From Ascaphus truei (taxonomy: Eukaryota > Chordata > Amphibia > Anura > Ascaphidae): DNA of 64,000 nucleotides. Below the pieces are notes generated by a model. It saw nothing but the letters and a program-made list of their open reading frames with translations, had not been told where the DNA came from and ran no database searches. The translations under genes and the position numbers were made by a program. Positions 47,361 to 59,313 of this stretch are shown piece after piece (within the stretch, counting starts at the first letter, position 1; each line of letters begins with the position of its first letter). Where the stretch lies: contig CM071568.1 of assembly GCA_036426205.1 (NCBI GenBank), forward strand, positions 123,943,724-124,007,723. Reading direction: 5' to 3'.

Positions 47361-48377
47361 TGTGGTAGAAATCCCTGGATTCCAGCGGTGTACAGCTTGG
47401 TAGATTTAGGAGACCAGCAAGGTGTAGGTTAAAAATACAAATTTATTGAAGTAACATGGTATGGGGGATACACTCTAATGATGCACGCAACCAAGGAAGC
47501 AGACCTCAGTGAGTATTGTTTTTTCTCCCCAATTGGAGACTTGATGACCGGTAACAGTGCCGCAGCTGCAGTGTCCCGTATGGCACTATCCCACACATCA
47601 ATGGTATGTCATACCTTTATTGCTTTATTTTGACATATGGATCATCTCATTCTGTTAGCGTCTGTGGTTTTGCTGCTCTAATTTAGCACTGGGTCCAATA
47701 TCTCACTGTATGGTCATACTGGCTTCACATATATATGGACTGAAAATATTCACAAGATTGGAGTTCAGAATTGGATTGAGCACTGTTATTGGGACGCATG
47801 CCCCAAACCACCAATACAATACAATGACAACTTTCCTCATTCCCCATTTTATTTTGTATTTTCTTTGTTTCATTTTAAATATATATATATAATCGTTGGG
47901 AATAGAAGGTATGATATTGAGAGCTGTTTATTTAAACTGAGACTGGCTTTTCCCTCCTGTTCCCTTTTTGGGAGTGGGGAAAAGCTTCATAGCCATGTGT
48001 TTGTACACGTTATTATTTGTTGCACTTAGGTTTCCGAGTAATGGTTCTTCTCTTTTGTGAAGCGCTAAGAACACAGTTGCTATTATATAAAGAAAATAAC
48101 CGCTTCATACATAATAGATAGAAACTAAAACCATGACTTATTCTGATAGCGATCCATTTTAGGACCCAAACTTGAAAAACGCTCTTGATTGTTACAGTAT
48201 GGTGTTAAAAAAAAAAAAAAAAAAAGGATCACAGCAAAACTTGTTTTTGTTATTTAATTAGGGAGCAAGAATGGCAACGTTAAATCTTTTCATTGCTTGA
48301 TGGCCATGAAAGTCATTTCGCTGCGATCCTTCTCAGGTCATCCCCCGCACATTTTGCAGACAACAATCAGACTGTAA
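47361..48377. other. Intergenic sequence, nothing recognised
   Basis: Includes an 18-base A-run near 48207 and the weak L2-tail relative near 48058. No gene supported. Confidence 0.35.
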
Positions 48378-48732
48378 GGCTGCGGCCCCGCTGCCTGCCC
48401 TGCACGCGTGTCTGCGAGGCTGGCGGCACGTGCAGCCGAGTCCCCCGGTCTGCAGTGAGCTGCAGGGGAAAGACAGGGTGGGAGTGAGGGGGGTGCGGCC
48501 GTGACATCACCCGGCAGGTTCGCCCTCATTGGCTGAACCGCCGGGGGGCGTGGCCTAGTGCTCCGTCATGAGTCCTGATCTCAATTCTCTTGAGAGCAGG
48601 AGAAACTGTCGGCGCAGCACGGCGGCCCCACCTCGCAGCGGGCCCGGCCCCACCTCGCAGCGGGCCCGGCACCATTGTGGGGCGGCTCTTGTCCCTGCGG
48701 CATCCGCCACAGCAGCCAGCGGGGACATGGCC
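48378..48732. mobile_element. Harbinger-type MITE with TAA target duplication
   Basis: Starts ggctgcggccccgctgcctg and ends gctggctg-type inverse (cagcggggacatggcc). TAA lies on both sides (48375-48377, 48733-48735). It shares cctcattggctgaaccgccg and the gcgtggcctag block with 53255-53595, and has an internal 28-bp duplication (ccacctcgcagcgggcccgg, twice). Confidence 0.8.
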
Positions 48733-48853
48733 TAAGGCACGTTCTATAGTGCCGGGCGCATGGCAGGGAGGGGGAGCCGACAGACAGCGGCGAAGACGGG
48801 AAAAACCATCTACCGGCACTCCAAATGTATGTGTGTGTATGTATGTATGCATG

Positions 48854-48855
<2 letters not shown>

Positions 48856-48929
<74 letters not shown>
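48856..48929 (+). repeat. (GT)n microsatellite
   Basis: About 37 uninterrupted GT units, preceded by gtatgtatgcatgta. Confidence 0.98.
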
Positions 48930-48930
<1 letters not shown>

Positions 48931-49837
48931 CAATGATTGCAGAACTAAAAGAAACAAAATATTAAACTTTTTTTTTCTTTAAAAAAATCTTATTTAGGAC
49001 TTCCTTTCACTCACAAACAACCCATGCACACACAAATACTCACACATACATTACCTGCAGCTCCCGGCTCTATAGACAGAAAAAGCATGCGGCACGTGCA
49101 CGCGCGTTCGCATAGGCACGCACGGCCGCATGCTGTATATAACAGCCCTAAAGTAGCAGCATGATCAGGCCCCTCTTCAATAAACTGGGAGGCCATCTTC
49201 CCAGAGCTGGAGTTAGTGCTTCCAAGAAAGGTTAGTCTCAGTCATTTGAATAAAGCTGAACACGTCACCAGCACGGGGAAAACGGCTTCGCCATATACTG
49301 CATAGGAGCATAAAAACAGCCCAATAAATGACTTTACTGCTACAGTGAACTGCAATGCCGCTGACACTCTGACCAGACATGGGAGGTGCCTCTGGCAGAG
49401 CAGGGATTAAACAAATGGTGACCGGGTTAATGTGTAATCCTCAAAGCCACCTGATTAAATAAACACAATAAACAATTGTCATCAGCACACACTAAGAAAA
49501 AAGAAGAAGCTTATTTCTTATCTTGGTGGTATACTATCGGTGTCACTTTTCTCTTTAACTGGTGGTACAGAGTAGGGCTCATCCGCCCGGGCCAAATGCG
49601 TCCCAGAAACAGGCTTGATGTTGCTCTTGGACTCTCAGCTGCCCAAACAGCTAGTATGAAATCAGCAGGAGTAAAGTGCAGTTTTCCACACTGACACTCA
49701 CTTGTAAGTAAAGGTCATGTAAATGTATGTGGTACAGATCTTATACATGTTTGAAAAATGTGAAATATTACCATTTCCACGTTTCTAAATGTATGTAACA
49801 TTACATTATAATACGCTAGTGGCCCTTCTACGCCTAA
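48930..49837. other. Intergenic sequence, nothing recognised
   Basis: No gene supported. No open frame here has recognisable motifs. Confidence 0.35.
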
Positions 49838-50098
49838 GGCTGCGCTTATAGTGCCCGCGACAGTGACGCGACGTCGCTCCAAAAAAAAACGATTGACTCC
49901 GTCGCCAGCGCTAATAGTAAGAGCGACGGCGCGACCCAAAATTTGGAAGCGGGTTAAATTTGATTTTTTACAGACTGTCGCCACATGTGGCTGTCTGAAA
50001 ACCAATCAATGACCCCGTCGCTGAAAGTTAAATTATAACTTTTGCGGGTGGCGACGGGTGACATCATCGGTCGCGTCGCCAGCACTATAAGCGCGGCC
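49838..50098. mobile_element. Harbinger-type MITE with long terminal inverted repeats and TAA duplication
   Basis: The left end ggctgcgcttatagtgcccg and the right end gtcgccagcactataagcgcgg form inverted repeats of about 30 bp. TAA flanks both sides (49835-49837, 50099-50101). The interior has gtcgccacatgtggc, an inner palindrome. Confidence 0.85.
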
Positions 50099-50229
50099 TA
50101 AAGGTTTTCTGATCTGGCCCCTTTGGAAAACTGCTTGAAGAGCTCTGCATTAGCGGTCTGGGACATTTGGTTGCAGACTTTTTCCCGCGACTCACCCTGC
50201 TGCCAGAATCTTCCGCCGCCGGCCACTTC

Positions 50230-51105
50230 ACCCGCTAAGGTAAGTGCCTAATCCCCCTACCCTAAGATCTTATCCTAATAACCCTCTACCCTAAGCCCTT
50301 ACCCTAATAACCTCCTACCATAAGCCCTTACCCTAATAACCTCCTACCACAAGCCCTTACCCTAAAACCCCCTACCCTAAGCCCTTACCCTAATAACCCC
50401 CTACCCTAAGCCCTTACAATAAAAACCCCTACCCTAAAAACACTTACCCTAATACCCCCTACCCTAATCTCTAACCCTAATACCCCCTACCCTAAGCTCT
50501 TACCCTAATACCCCTACCCTAAGACCTTACCCTAATAATCTACCCTAAGCCCCTACCCTAATAACCCCCTACCCTAAACCCTTACCCTAATACCCCTAAT
50601 AACCCCCTACCATAATCCCTAACACCCCTACCCTAAACCCTTACCCTAATAACCCCCTACCCTAGTACCCCCTACTCTAATAACCCTTACCCTAATACCA
50701 CCTACCCTAATAACCCCCTACCCTAGTACCCCCTCACTCTAATAACCCTTACCCTAATACAGTACCACCTACCCTAATAACCCCCTACCCTAATAGCCCC
50801 CTACCATAATAACCCCCTACCCTAAGCCCTTACCCTAATAACCCCCTACCCTAAGCCCTTACCCTAATAACCCCCTACCATAATCCCTAACACTCCTACC
50901 CTAAACCCTTACCCTAATAACCCCCTACTCTAATAACCCTTACCCTAATACCACTTACCCTAATAACCCCCTACCATAATAATCCCCTACCCTAATAGCC
51001 CCCTACCATAATAACCCCCTACCCTAAGCCCTTATCCAAAGCCCCTACCATAAGCGCTTACCCCAAAAAAACCTACCCTAATACCCCCCTACCCATACCT
51101 GCTAA
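50230..51105 (+). repeat. Telomere-like (CCCTAA-related) tandem array
   Basis: About 870 bp made of ccctaccctaagcccttacc and ctaataaccccctaccctaa words, an irregular unit of roughly 27 bp rich in CCCTAA-like hexamers. It is preceded by ccgccggccacttcacccgc. The degenerate, long unit is unlike a true telomere. Confidence 0.85.
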
Positions 51106-51723
51106 ATCCCTTAAATGACCCCCTGCGCTGTAGGGAAATGGAGAGGAGGACTCTGTTTCTGGGTTAAGGGACGTTGTGGTAATTCACTTTGCCGCAGCGG
51201 CTGTTGAAATCTGGTACCGTGGTACCTCTGGCACCCAAAAGGTTACTACATAGACCTGCGCCAACATGCAAATGTAACCCCTCCCCCTAACTCCTTAAAT
51301 CCATCATCTTGTCGCAGGTAGACAAAGTCATGCCTGCAAATGGTGCAAGTAAGCGTTATACACAGACGCAGCTTGTCACAGGTATATTTCGGCACAAGGT
51401 GCGACACAAGCGAATGACTTTGCGCTCAAATGTTGGCGTTTGTCCTTTTTTTTTGTTGTTGTACTGTACCTGCCTGATCCAGTTCAGCTTATCTATTATC
51501 CCCTCCCCCCCCCCCCCCCCCCCTGCCAAGCAACACATAGTTTTTTCCTGGATGGACACAAAATGGTCATGGGGTTAGGCTTACACCGGTGACCAATAGA
51601 AAGTGGCAATGTCATCGGGACTTCCTATCTGTAACCCTGCTGTAGTGTTCTTTGTGTGCGACACCGACAGAAAAATACTACAAATGTCTCGGGAACTGGG
51701 GGGTCCCTGGAGGTCAGGTGATG
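51106..51723. other. Intergenic sequence with a C-run
   Basis: A C-rich run at 51500-51523. No gene supported. Confidence 0.4.
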
Positions 51724-51731
51724 CTCTTAGG

Positions 51732-51839
51732 CAGGGGTCGTTGACTGATCCCACTGATTGAGCCATCTGTGCTGAAGCAGGGATATCCTTAAAAGCGGAC
51801 CTGTTGGTGGCCATGGAGGTCTAGAGTTGGCCAGCCCTG
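51732..51839. mobile_element. Short hAT MITE with 8-bp target duplication
   Basis: Begins CAGGGGTCGTTGACT and ends GGCCAGCCCTG, flanked by ctcttagg on both sides (51724-51731, 51840-51847). The interior word gctgaagcagggatatcctt is, to my memory, widespread in frog genomes. Confidence 0.88.
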
Positions 51840-52358
51840 CTCTTAGGGATCCCCCGGTTTAGATAAGCTAAAAAAAAAAAGTCATTTTGGGAATGATTTC
51901 TGCTTTAAAGTTTTTCCCTCCTTCTCAGAGCAATTCTTTTGTGCAAACATGTTCTGATGTTTGTGCCAAAATGTTGTGCTTTCCTTTCCTTTTAAACCGC
52001 CACTTGCTGTCAATGTGCTTACCAGGTGAGGGTAACAATTGTGGGCCCCTCCTACAGCTTAGCTGGAGAACTCTTGTATTTGGTTCCTGTATTCTTTCCT
52101 GCTGTTTCTTACCCTTTTTTTCCTGTGTTTTGTTTGCAGCAGAATTAAGGAATCCTTTTGCATGATCTGACTTGTTTTCAACTCACCAGGGAAGCTCTCC
52201 ATATGTTCTCTGGGGTTTCAAGGCAAGGTAGTTAGCTAGAAGCGGCAAAAGCAAATCAGTGGGAATAAAGACAAGGCAGCTAAACATAGTGTATAGGGGG
52301 TATGAGTGCAGTTAGCATTACAGTGAGGGCCGGTGCAACGGTAAGCAGCACCCTAGGC

Positions 52359-52631
52359 CAGGGTTGCGCAAACTTTTTGCCCTGCGCCCACCTGCCTGCT
52401 CTCCCCTACTGCTCGCGCCCCTCCCCTTACCTTATCTCATTTGATGCCGCGTTGGCAATGCGTTGCCCGTAGCCGTCTGAGTCAAGGTAAGGGAATTTAC
52501 AGAGGTCTTGCGTACCCCCCCCCCTCTCCCCCGGCATTTCATTTAAATACTTTGGGGAAGAGCGTGGGGCCTCTGTAAGTGCCACGGGCCGCCAAAAAAA
52601 ATCTTGCGCCCCCTAGTTTGCGCATCCCTTG
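52359..52631. mobile_element. hAT MITE with near-perfect 8-bp target duplication
   Basis: Termini CAGGGTTGCGCAAACTTTTTG and CTAGTTTGCGCATCCCTTG are inverted relatives. Flanks are ccctaggc (52351-52358) and ccctaggg (52632-52639), 7/8 identical. Confidence 0.8.
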
Positions 52632-52739
52632 CCCTAGGGAAACCTTAAGCCTTGCAACCCCCCCCCCCCCATTTTTTTTCTATTTGAAAATTTATAATCT
52701 TGTGCCTAATAGATTTTTTTTCCTACCATTTATACACAC

Positions 52740-53105
52740 TCCCCCCTCTCCCTGACAATCTTTCTCCCTCTCCCACTGAGATTCTCTCCCACCGACCCAC
52801 CCAACTAACATTCTCTGCCCCAGCCCACTGACACCCCCCACTTTCACCTCCCACTGACACTTTCTCTCCTCCCCACTGACACAATCTCACCCCCCCATGC
52901 CACTAACAAACTCTTTCCCCCCCACCCCACTAACAAACTCTCTCCCCCACCCCACCCCACTGACAAACTCTCTCCCCCCCACCCCACTGACAAACTCTCT
53001 CCCCCCCCACCCCACTGACACTCCCCCCAGTAACACTCTCTCTCCCCACCCCTCCCCACTGACACTCTCTCCCCACCCCTCACTGACACACAAAACAGAC
53101 ACACA
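52740..53105. repeat. C-rich minisatellite
   Basis: Irregular units around ccccactgacaaactctctc and cccccaccccactgacac, about 25-30 bp. Long frames on both strands (Gly/Val/Ser-rich on the minus) are by-products of the repeat. Confidence 0.85.
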
Positions 53106-53254
53106 GACACACCTCTCTCCTGCCACCCGTGCTGCTTCCTTTTTTTTGGCACCACCACCAGCCTCCTGAGAGCTCCTCCTGATTGGCTGCTGCTGGGTAA
53201 TGCAGCCAATCAGGATGGAGAAAATTGCCCAGTTCTCTCCAAGCTCAGGTGTAA

Positions 53255-53595
53255 GGCTACGGCCCCTCTGCCTGCGCTACACGCGCGCCTGTGAGGCGAG
53301 TCCCCCGGTCTGCAGAGAACTGCAGGGGCAAAGACCGGGGGGGGGAGGGGATGGGGAGGGGATGGGACGCGCCTGTGACATCATACGGCAGGTTCGTCCT
53401 CATTGGCTTAACCGCCGGGGGCGTGGCCTAGCGCTCTGTCGCGAGTCCTGATCTCAATTTTTTCGAGAGCAGGAGTTTCTGTCGGCGCAGCATGACGATC
53501 CCCCCTCTTAGCGGGCCAGGCCCCATTGTGGGGCGGCACTTGTTCCTGCAGCGGCCGCCACAGTGGGCGCTGCAGTAGCCTGCGGGTACCTAGCC
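53255..53595. mobile_element. Harbinger-type MITE with TAA target duplication
   Basis: Starts ggctacggcccctctgcctg and ends ...gggtacctagcc, with TAA at 53252-53254 and 53596-53598. Closely related to 48378-48732 and 11590-11846. A G-run sits at 53337-53346. Confidence 0.8.
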
Positions 53596-53599
53596 TAAG

Positions 53600-54345
53600 G
53601 ATTCTGCTCGATCCATGCCAGAGACAGTGGGCCCCCAGTGGGCCTCCCAGCCATGGTGGCAGCTGCCTGCACGCTCTGACAGTGCGGTGCTGTGGATGGC
53701 TGGGGATGCCTCCTGCATGCCTGTCTGGAAAAGACTCAAAAGGGAAAGATTGGAAGGGCGTCTCGTGACGCCGCCCGAGGTATGGGTCACGGTGACGCAG
53801 CAGGACCCAGATCTGGGGGCATCCCCCCAGCAGGGTGCATGGGCAGCGCGGTGGTCTGGAGGACTGGGAAAGCCTCCTCTGCACCTGTCCGGAGGAGAGA
53901 GGTTGGTCAAGCCTTGTGCGATACCGCCCGGGGTGTGGGTCAGGCTGCCTCAGCAGGGCCCAGCTGTGGTGGCAACCGTCTGCAGGGGGTGCAGGGGGTG
54001 CAGGTGGTGGGTGGCGTGGCGGACAGTGTGCCAGTCTGGGGCACTGGGGGAGCCTCCTGCGCGCCTGTTTAGATTGGGAGGCTGGATGAGCCTCGCCTGA
54101 CAGTGCCCGAGGTGCGTGTCACGCTGCCGCAGCAGGGCCTAGCCATGCAGCTGCCTGCAAGGGGTGCAGGCGGTGGGTGGCGCGGCGGGTGATGGACAGT
54201 GTGGCAGTCTGGATGGAGAGAGGTTGGATGAGCCTCGCCGCCTGAGGTGCGGGTCACGCTGCCGCAGCAGGCCCAGCCTTGGTGGCAGCCATCTGCAGGG
54301 GGTGCAGGCGGTGGGCGGCGCAGTGGCCGGCTGACAGTGTGGTGG
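53600..54345 (+). repeat. GC-rich tandem repeat of about 130-bp units
   Basis: Four to five diverged units share the order gcccgaggt-gtcac, cgcagcaggccca, tggtggcag, ctgcagggggtgcag, cggtgggtggcg and cagtgtg-cagtctgg. Open frames on both strands come from the repetition and have no recognisable domain. Confidence 0.75.
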
Positions 54346-55790
54346 TCATTTAAACGTGACTTCCGGGATCCCACTCGCGTAAACAGCCGGGTCATGTGAG
54401 TCATCGCTAAATGACCTTTCAACCTTTGAGCGAGCACTCTGGCAGCGGATGGCAGGTACCCAATTATTTAATGGTTAAATACAAAGCCGTGGCCTTGTAC
54501 CTCCAAACCTGGGTTGTCGTTATTTGTTTGTTATTTATGTTGGGTCCTGGATATTTGGGGGAGGGAGCTCTCTCGTTGTCCCCTTGGGCATGACTGCACC
54601 CATAGGCCCCTATACAAAGTGCTGTGAAGACTCCAACTCCATTCAAATGAATTGTATGTATTTCTCACAGCACTGTCTCTCTGCAAGTGATTCTGCTACT
54701 GTGTCCACATGCAACGGGTAACTAAGCCGCTATGCGTCCTTTGGATAGGACCGGAACATACCTGAGGATGATATCCCTGCAAGTCTTATTTTCCACGTGT
54801 ATGGTATCATCAATGTCTATGTGAACTGTTTTTGGACAGGTGGTCAATAAGATTTCAATCTACATTTATTTGGATAAAAATCTATGTAAGAATGGGAAAG
54901 TGGCCTCACACCACATCGAATAAAAGTTTTACTTGGTCCAGAATATCGATAGTTATCATGTAGAGATCATAAGAAAACTTTGATTGTATTAAAACAAGTA
55001 GGTAAAAAACAGATCACTATGGCAAAAAACAAACAAACAATATGCATATATCTTTTTATCACATGGTAGTTTACAAGTAACTTCATTTTATAAAATGCTT
55101 AACTAATGTCACAATACAATATTACACTGACCTGTTAACTTTGGATGCAGAGTTAGAGAGATATGTAAAAGTAAGATCAACCATGATAGAAATACACAAC
55201 AACATGCCAACAATTCGGTACATATGCAAATATAGTCAAACTGAATGCGTTTGCAACTCAAATGAAATCAATATGCCACCTAAGTATAGGAGGTTTTTTC
55301 ACAATAGAAAAAAAAAAAGAATTAAATCTCAATGAGAAAATGTCTTGTAAAGAAAGAGCCAAGGAAAGGATACTGTCAACAGAGAGAGACAATGCCAGGT
55401 AATGGTATTACCTGTGTAACTGTTCCCTTTGGCATTAAATGCAAATACAGAACTAAAGTTTTAGCCTTAGAATGGGAAATTGGTTAATGAAACATCCATT
55501 ATGTCACTAAAGAGCGGTGCATATAAGTGCAATCTCTTTAAAGAAGAAACGTGGTAATTAATAAACCACAATAACTGGATCGCTCTCTCCTTAGTTACAT
55601 TCCTTATTATGCATGTTAAGTTCTGTTCTTCTGTTAATATTGTTCTTTTCTGAGTTGCATCGTGCTTTACAGTAATCAGTATTTACTAACCCCAAAGAGG
55701 GCCAAAGTGAACCCATAGCTGTGGCATGTTTTAATAGGTTAAATGTAGGTGATTGCGGAATCGGACATTCGGTCGCGGTAGCCTCGTCGG
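54346..55790. other. AT-rich intergenic sequence
   Basis: No supported gene. The 64-codon ORF at 55141-55335 lacks family features. Confidence 0.4.
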
Positions 55791-55799
55791 TGTTCAGCA

Positions 55800-56935
55800 G
55801 CAGAGGGACCCTCTGCCGCAGCCGCCCCGCCGCTGGAAGCTCAGCCGCCCCGCCGCTGGAAGCTCAGCCGCCCCGCCGCTGGAAGCTCAGCCGCTCCGCC
55901 GCTGGAAGCTCAGCCGCTCGCCGCTGGAAGCTCAGCCGCTCGCCGCTGGAAGCTCAGCCGCCCGCCGCTGGAAGCTCAGCCGCCCGCCGCTGGAAGCTCA
56001 GCCGCCCGCCGCTGGAAGCTCAGCCGCCCCGCCGCTGGAAGCTCAGCCGCCCCGCCGCTGGAAGCTCAGCCGCCCCGCCGCTGGAAGCTCAGCCGCTCCG
56101 CCGCTGGAAGCTCAGCCGCTCGCCGCTGGAAGCTCAGCCGCTCGCCGCTGGAAGCTCAGCCGCCCGCCGCTGGAAGCTCAGCCGCCCGCCGCTGGAAGCT
56201 CAGCCGTCCTGCCCCGCCGCTGGAAGCTTCAGCCGCCCGCTCCGCCCTGACTCCGCTCGAAGCTCAGCCGCCCGCCGCGCCGCAAGCCTAGCCGCCCGCC
56301 GCTGGAAGCTCAGGCGCTCCCGTGCTGGAAGCTCAGCCTGCCGCCGCTGAAGCTCAGGCCTCCATGTGGAGCTCCAGCCCGCCCGCGCTGGAAGCTCAGC
56401 ACCCCCACCCCGCGCTGGAAGCTCATCCGCTCGCCGCTGGAAGCTCAGCCCCACGCGCTGGAAGCTCAGCCCCCCCCGCTGGAAGCTCACCCCCCGCTGA
56501 AGCTCAGCCACCCCGCGCTGGAAGCTCAGCCGCCCGCGCTGGAAGCTCAGCCGCCCGCCGCTGGAAGCTCAGCCGCCCCGCCGCTGGAAGCTCAGCCACC
56601 CCGCGCTGGAAGCTCGCCGCCCCGCGCTGAAGCTCAGCCGCCCCGCGCTGAAGCTCAGTCCCGCCCCGCGTGGAAGCTCAGCCGCCCCGCGCGCTGGAAG
56701 CTCAGCCGCCCCGCGCTGGAAGCTCAGCCGCCCGCCGCTGAAGCTCAGCCAACCCGCCGCTTGAAAGCTCAGCGCCGCCCGCAGCTAGGCAAGCTCAGCC
56801 GCCCCGCGCTGGAAGCTCAGCCGCCCCGCGCTGGAAGCTCAGCCGCCCCGCGCTGGAAGCTCAGCCGCCCGCCGCTGGAAGCTCAGCCGCCCGCCGCTGG
56901 AAGCTCAGCCGCCCGCCGCTGGAAGCTCAGCCGCT
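55800..56935 (+). repeat. GC-rich 22-23-bp minisatellite
   Basis: About 50 units of gccgctggaagctcagccgc with cc or ccc added. Because the length varies by one base, all three frames stay open for long runs (Pro/Leu/Glu/Ala/Gln or Trp/Lys/Leu/Ser/Arg repeats); I regard these as non-coding. The unit degenerates from about 56220 to 56800, with one-base losses. Confidence 0.95.
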
Positions 56936-56944
56936 GGCTGCTTC

Positions 56945-57110
56945 TCCAAGGTGAGTGTATTTAAGGGTTAGGGTAGGGGGTTATGGCTAGGGGTTTTAGG
57001 GTAAGGTTTTTAGGGTAGGGTGTAGCATTAGTATTAGGGGTTAAGATTAGGGTTTTGTAGGGTAAGGTTAGGGACTTAGCTTGGTGGCGAAGTGGCCGGC
57101 GGCGAGAGGT
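56945..57110 (-). repeat. Telomere-like array in inverse orientation, short copy
   Basis: gtatttaagggttagggtag followed by ggttttagggtaaggttttt words is the inverse of the array at 50230-51105. It is followed by gcgaagtggccggcggcgag, the inverse of the ccgccggccacttc flank at 50217. The two are therefore copies of one composite repeat. Confidence 0.75.
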
Positions 57111-57880
57111 CACGACGGTTAGGCAGCAAAGTTAAGAAGCAATATGGCTCCAGGGCCTAGGAAGAGGCATATTACAGCACTTCCTGGCTTCTGTTATGTG
57201 TAAAAGTATGCAACACACCTAAATGCGCACTACAAATGCAAAACCTTAGCTAGCTTAAGAGCTCGGTGGTCAAAAGCTCCATGTGTATTGAACAATCTTT
57301 TTCAGTAGAATATCTCCATTAGAGCTATTGTAACTCGAATGGCTCTGCTATAAAGGACTTGTCTCCAGGGCATGTCTCTGAATAGGAAAAGAAGCCTTAT
57401 TCAAAAACAATTGAAGAAGAACCTTGGAGAAGTAACCTGTGAGGTTTTAAAAAGCTCTGTGCACTATCATTTTATTTATTAAGAACTCCAATGTTGGCGT
57501 GCCCAAAAAGTATCACAACCTACCTCCAATGTGCTTTTCTTTAAAACGACATAACAATTTTTTTACAGGTCGCTCATTCTGCAGTCAACTATACTACAGC
57601 TATTCTTTCTATTCTCCTTGTCTGAATCTTTATAGTGCTCTACTTTACATACCTAACATCCCCACTATAATAATATATGAGTATGAATATGATTTTAACA
57701 TACCGGGGCATTACTTACTTGGCACAGTATCTTTGCCCAGATAATTTGCTATTGCAACAGTCATTTCTGACACCTAATACTGTGTCAGTGTGCCAATGGC
57801 AAAGAGATGAGCACAAAGAAATACAAAACGGGGAACGAACCCTAATAACACTTGAGAAACATTCACAAACAGATACAGAA
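57111..57880. other. AT-rich intergenic sequence
   Basis: No gene supported. Open frames at 57499-57744 and 57677-58024 have no recognisable domain. Confidence 0.35.
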
Positions 57881-58750
57881 GGGAATGAGGGCCCTGCTCG
57901 TGAGAATTTACAATCTAGAGGGAGTAAGGACAATGTTGAAACAAAAAGTGAGGTGGCTGCTCACTGTGGGATGGACTATACCCAGGGTTGCACCACTCTG
58001 GGTTTCACTCTCTGGGCCACCTAAAAAATCTGCGGGCAGTGGCAGCAGCATCTGCATCCCCCTCTGCAAATCCTGTCAACGTGGCTCTGCGACGTCAAAT
58101 GGTGCTGCGTTGCAATGACAACGGTGCATCACGTGACGCCTCGGTGCCATAAGGCCGCTAGGGTGGCTACGTCACGTGGTATCAAGTTGTCATGGCAACG
58201 CACGCCAATTGAGGTCGCAGAGCCTGCTGACTGAACCTTGCAGGGGAAGATGCCAGGAGATGCCGCCAGTGCCGCCACCGCTTCTGAAGGTAAGTGAAAT
58301 AAATAAATAAAAACTGAATTGCAAAAAGTTTCCGGGTTAGCCTTCAATAGATGGTGGCAACCCTGAGTATACCTCAGGTTGGAGTTTGGGCTAGACACAC
58401 AGCTGATACCACTAGGGTTGGTGGGGGAGGGGGGGAGGTTGTTAGGGGTGTGCTAGATAGGCTTCCTTGAAAAGGTGAGTCTGATGGTGCGTGATAGGGA
58501 ATTCCAGAGAGAGGGGGCAGCCCGGGATAAGTCTTGAAGGGAGGAGTGAGAGAAGGCAAGGCACGAAGAAAGGCGGATGTCATAGGCAGAGCATCGGGGG
58601 CGTTTAGGTATTTACTTGGGAATGGGGGCCAAGATGTAGGGGAAGGTGGGGGCCGGGAGGGGGCAAGGGAAAGCGTCGTTTAGAGCTTTGTAAGTCAGAG
58701 CTTGGGTTTTAAATTCACTTCTAGAGGCGAAGGGAAGCCAGTGTAGGGAC
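57881..58750 (+). repeat. Dispersed frog repeat split by a hAT MITE
   Basis: The left part (cctgctcgtgagaatttaca, atctagagggag) and the right part (cagcccgggataagtc, ggcggatgtcataggcagag, agctttgtaagtcagagctt, ggaagccagtgtaggga) are words I associate with one widespread amphibian repeat. The MITE at 57983-58365 separates them. The family is not assigned. Confidence 0.5.
57983..58365. mobile_element. hAT MITE with 7/8 target duplication
   Basis: Begins CAGGGTTGCACCACTC and ends GATGGTGGCAACCCTG. Flanks are actatacc (57975-57982) and agtatacc (58366-58373). It carries a ggtaagtgaaataaataaat tract near the right side. Confidence 0.82.
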
Positions 58751-58758
58751 ATGGATAA

Positions 58759-59010
58759 GGCTGCGTCCCCGCTAGCGCTGGGCAGGCGGCGCGGCGGTTA
58801 TTTACATATATAGATATATGTAAGTCCCCGCTCACGCTGTGTACGCACGCTTGTGCGCGGGCACACAAGCTCCCCGGCGCTTGGGTACACAAAAAAAATA
58901 ACTTTCCAGCGCGCTCAACTACCCGCAATGCCCCCCCCCCCCCGCGCATGCGCGTAAATGCAGGACACCCGGCGCTCATGCTTGGAGTACTCTCCAGCGA
59001 GGACTCAGCC
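58759..59010. mobile_element. Harbinger-type MITE, related to the split MITE at 9830-10983
   Basis: Starts ggctgcgtccccgctagcgc and ends ccagcgaggactcagcc. It has a central (TA)-rich atatagatatat, a C-run and the shared ggacacccggcgctcatgct segment. The flanking triplets are TAA on the left and TTA on the right, so one boundary may be off or mutated. Confidence 0.65.
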
Positions 59011-59313
59011 TTAGGCCCCGGACATGTTAGTTGCTTGCTGGCGGAAGCGCGCTGAGGCCCGCTCCCGCTCAGCACTGAACCCCTACAGCCGCAATTACAT
59101 AGTTACATAGTAGATGAGGTTGAAAAAAGACGTACGTCCATCAGGTTCAACCTGTGCTAAATTTAGACAACAGATACTTTATTCTATATCTATACTTATT
59201 GATCCAGAGGAAGGCAAACAAAAAACCCCATTAAGGGGAAAAATTAATTCCTTCCTGACTCCAAGAATTGGCAATCGGATTAATCCCTGGATCAACATCC
59301 TTCCCATGTATAC

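Noticed and set aside
48526..48957. 143-codon ORF with a long Thr-His run
   Set aside because: Translation of the (GT)n microsatellite and the adjacent MITE.
50230..51105. A chromosome end or true interstitial telomere
   Set aside because: The unit is long and irregular and has the same flank as an inverted copy at 57 kb, so it is a dispersed composite repeat.
53408..54437. Set of 120-160-codon ORFs in the GC-rich region
   Set aside because: They fall on a Harbinger MITE and a 130-bp tandem repeat, with no conserved domain.
55721..56350. 209-codon and 165-codon ORFs rich in Pro, Ala, Trp, Lys and Arg
   Set aside because: They are frames of the 22-23-bp GC-rich minisatellite; all frames are open for the same reason.
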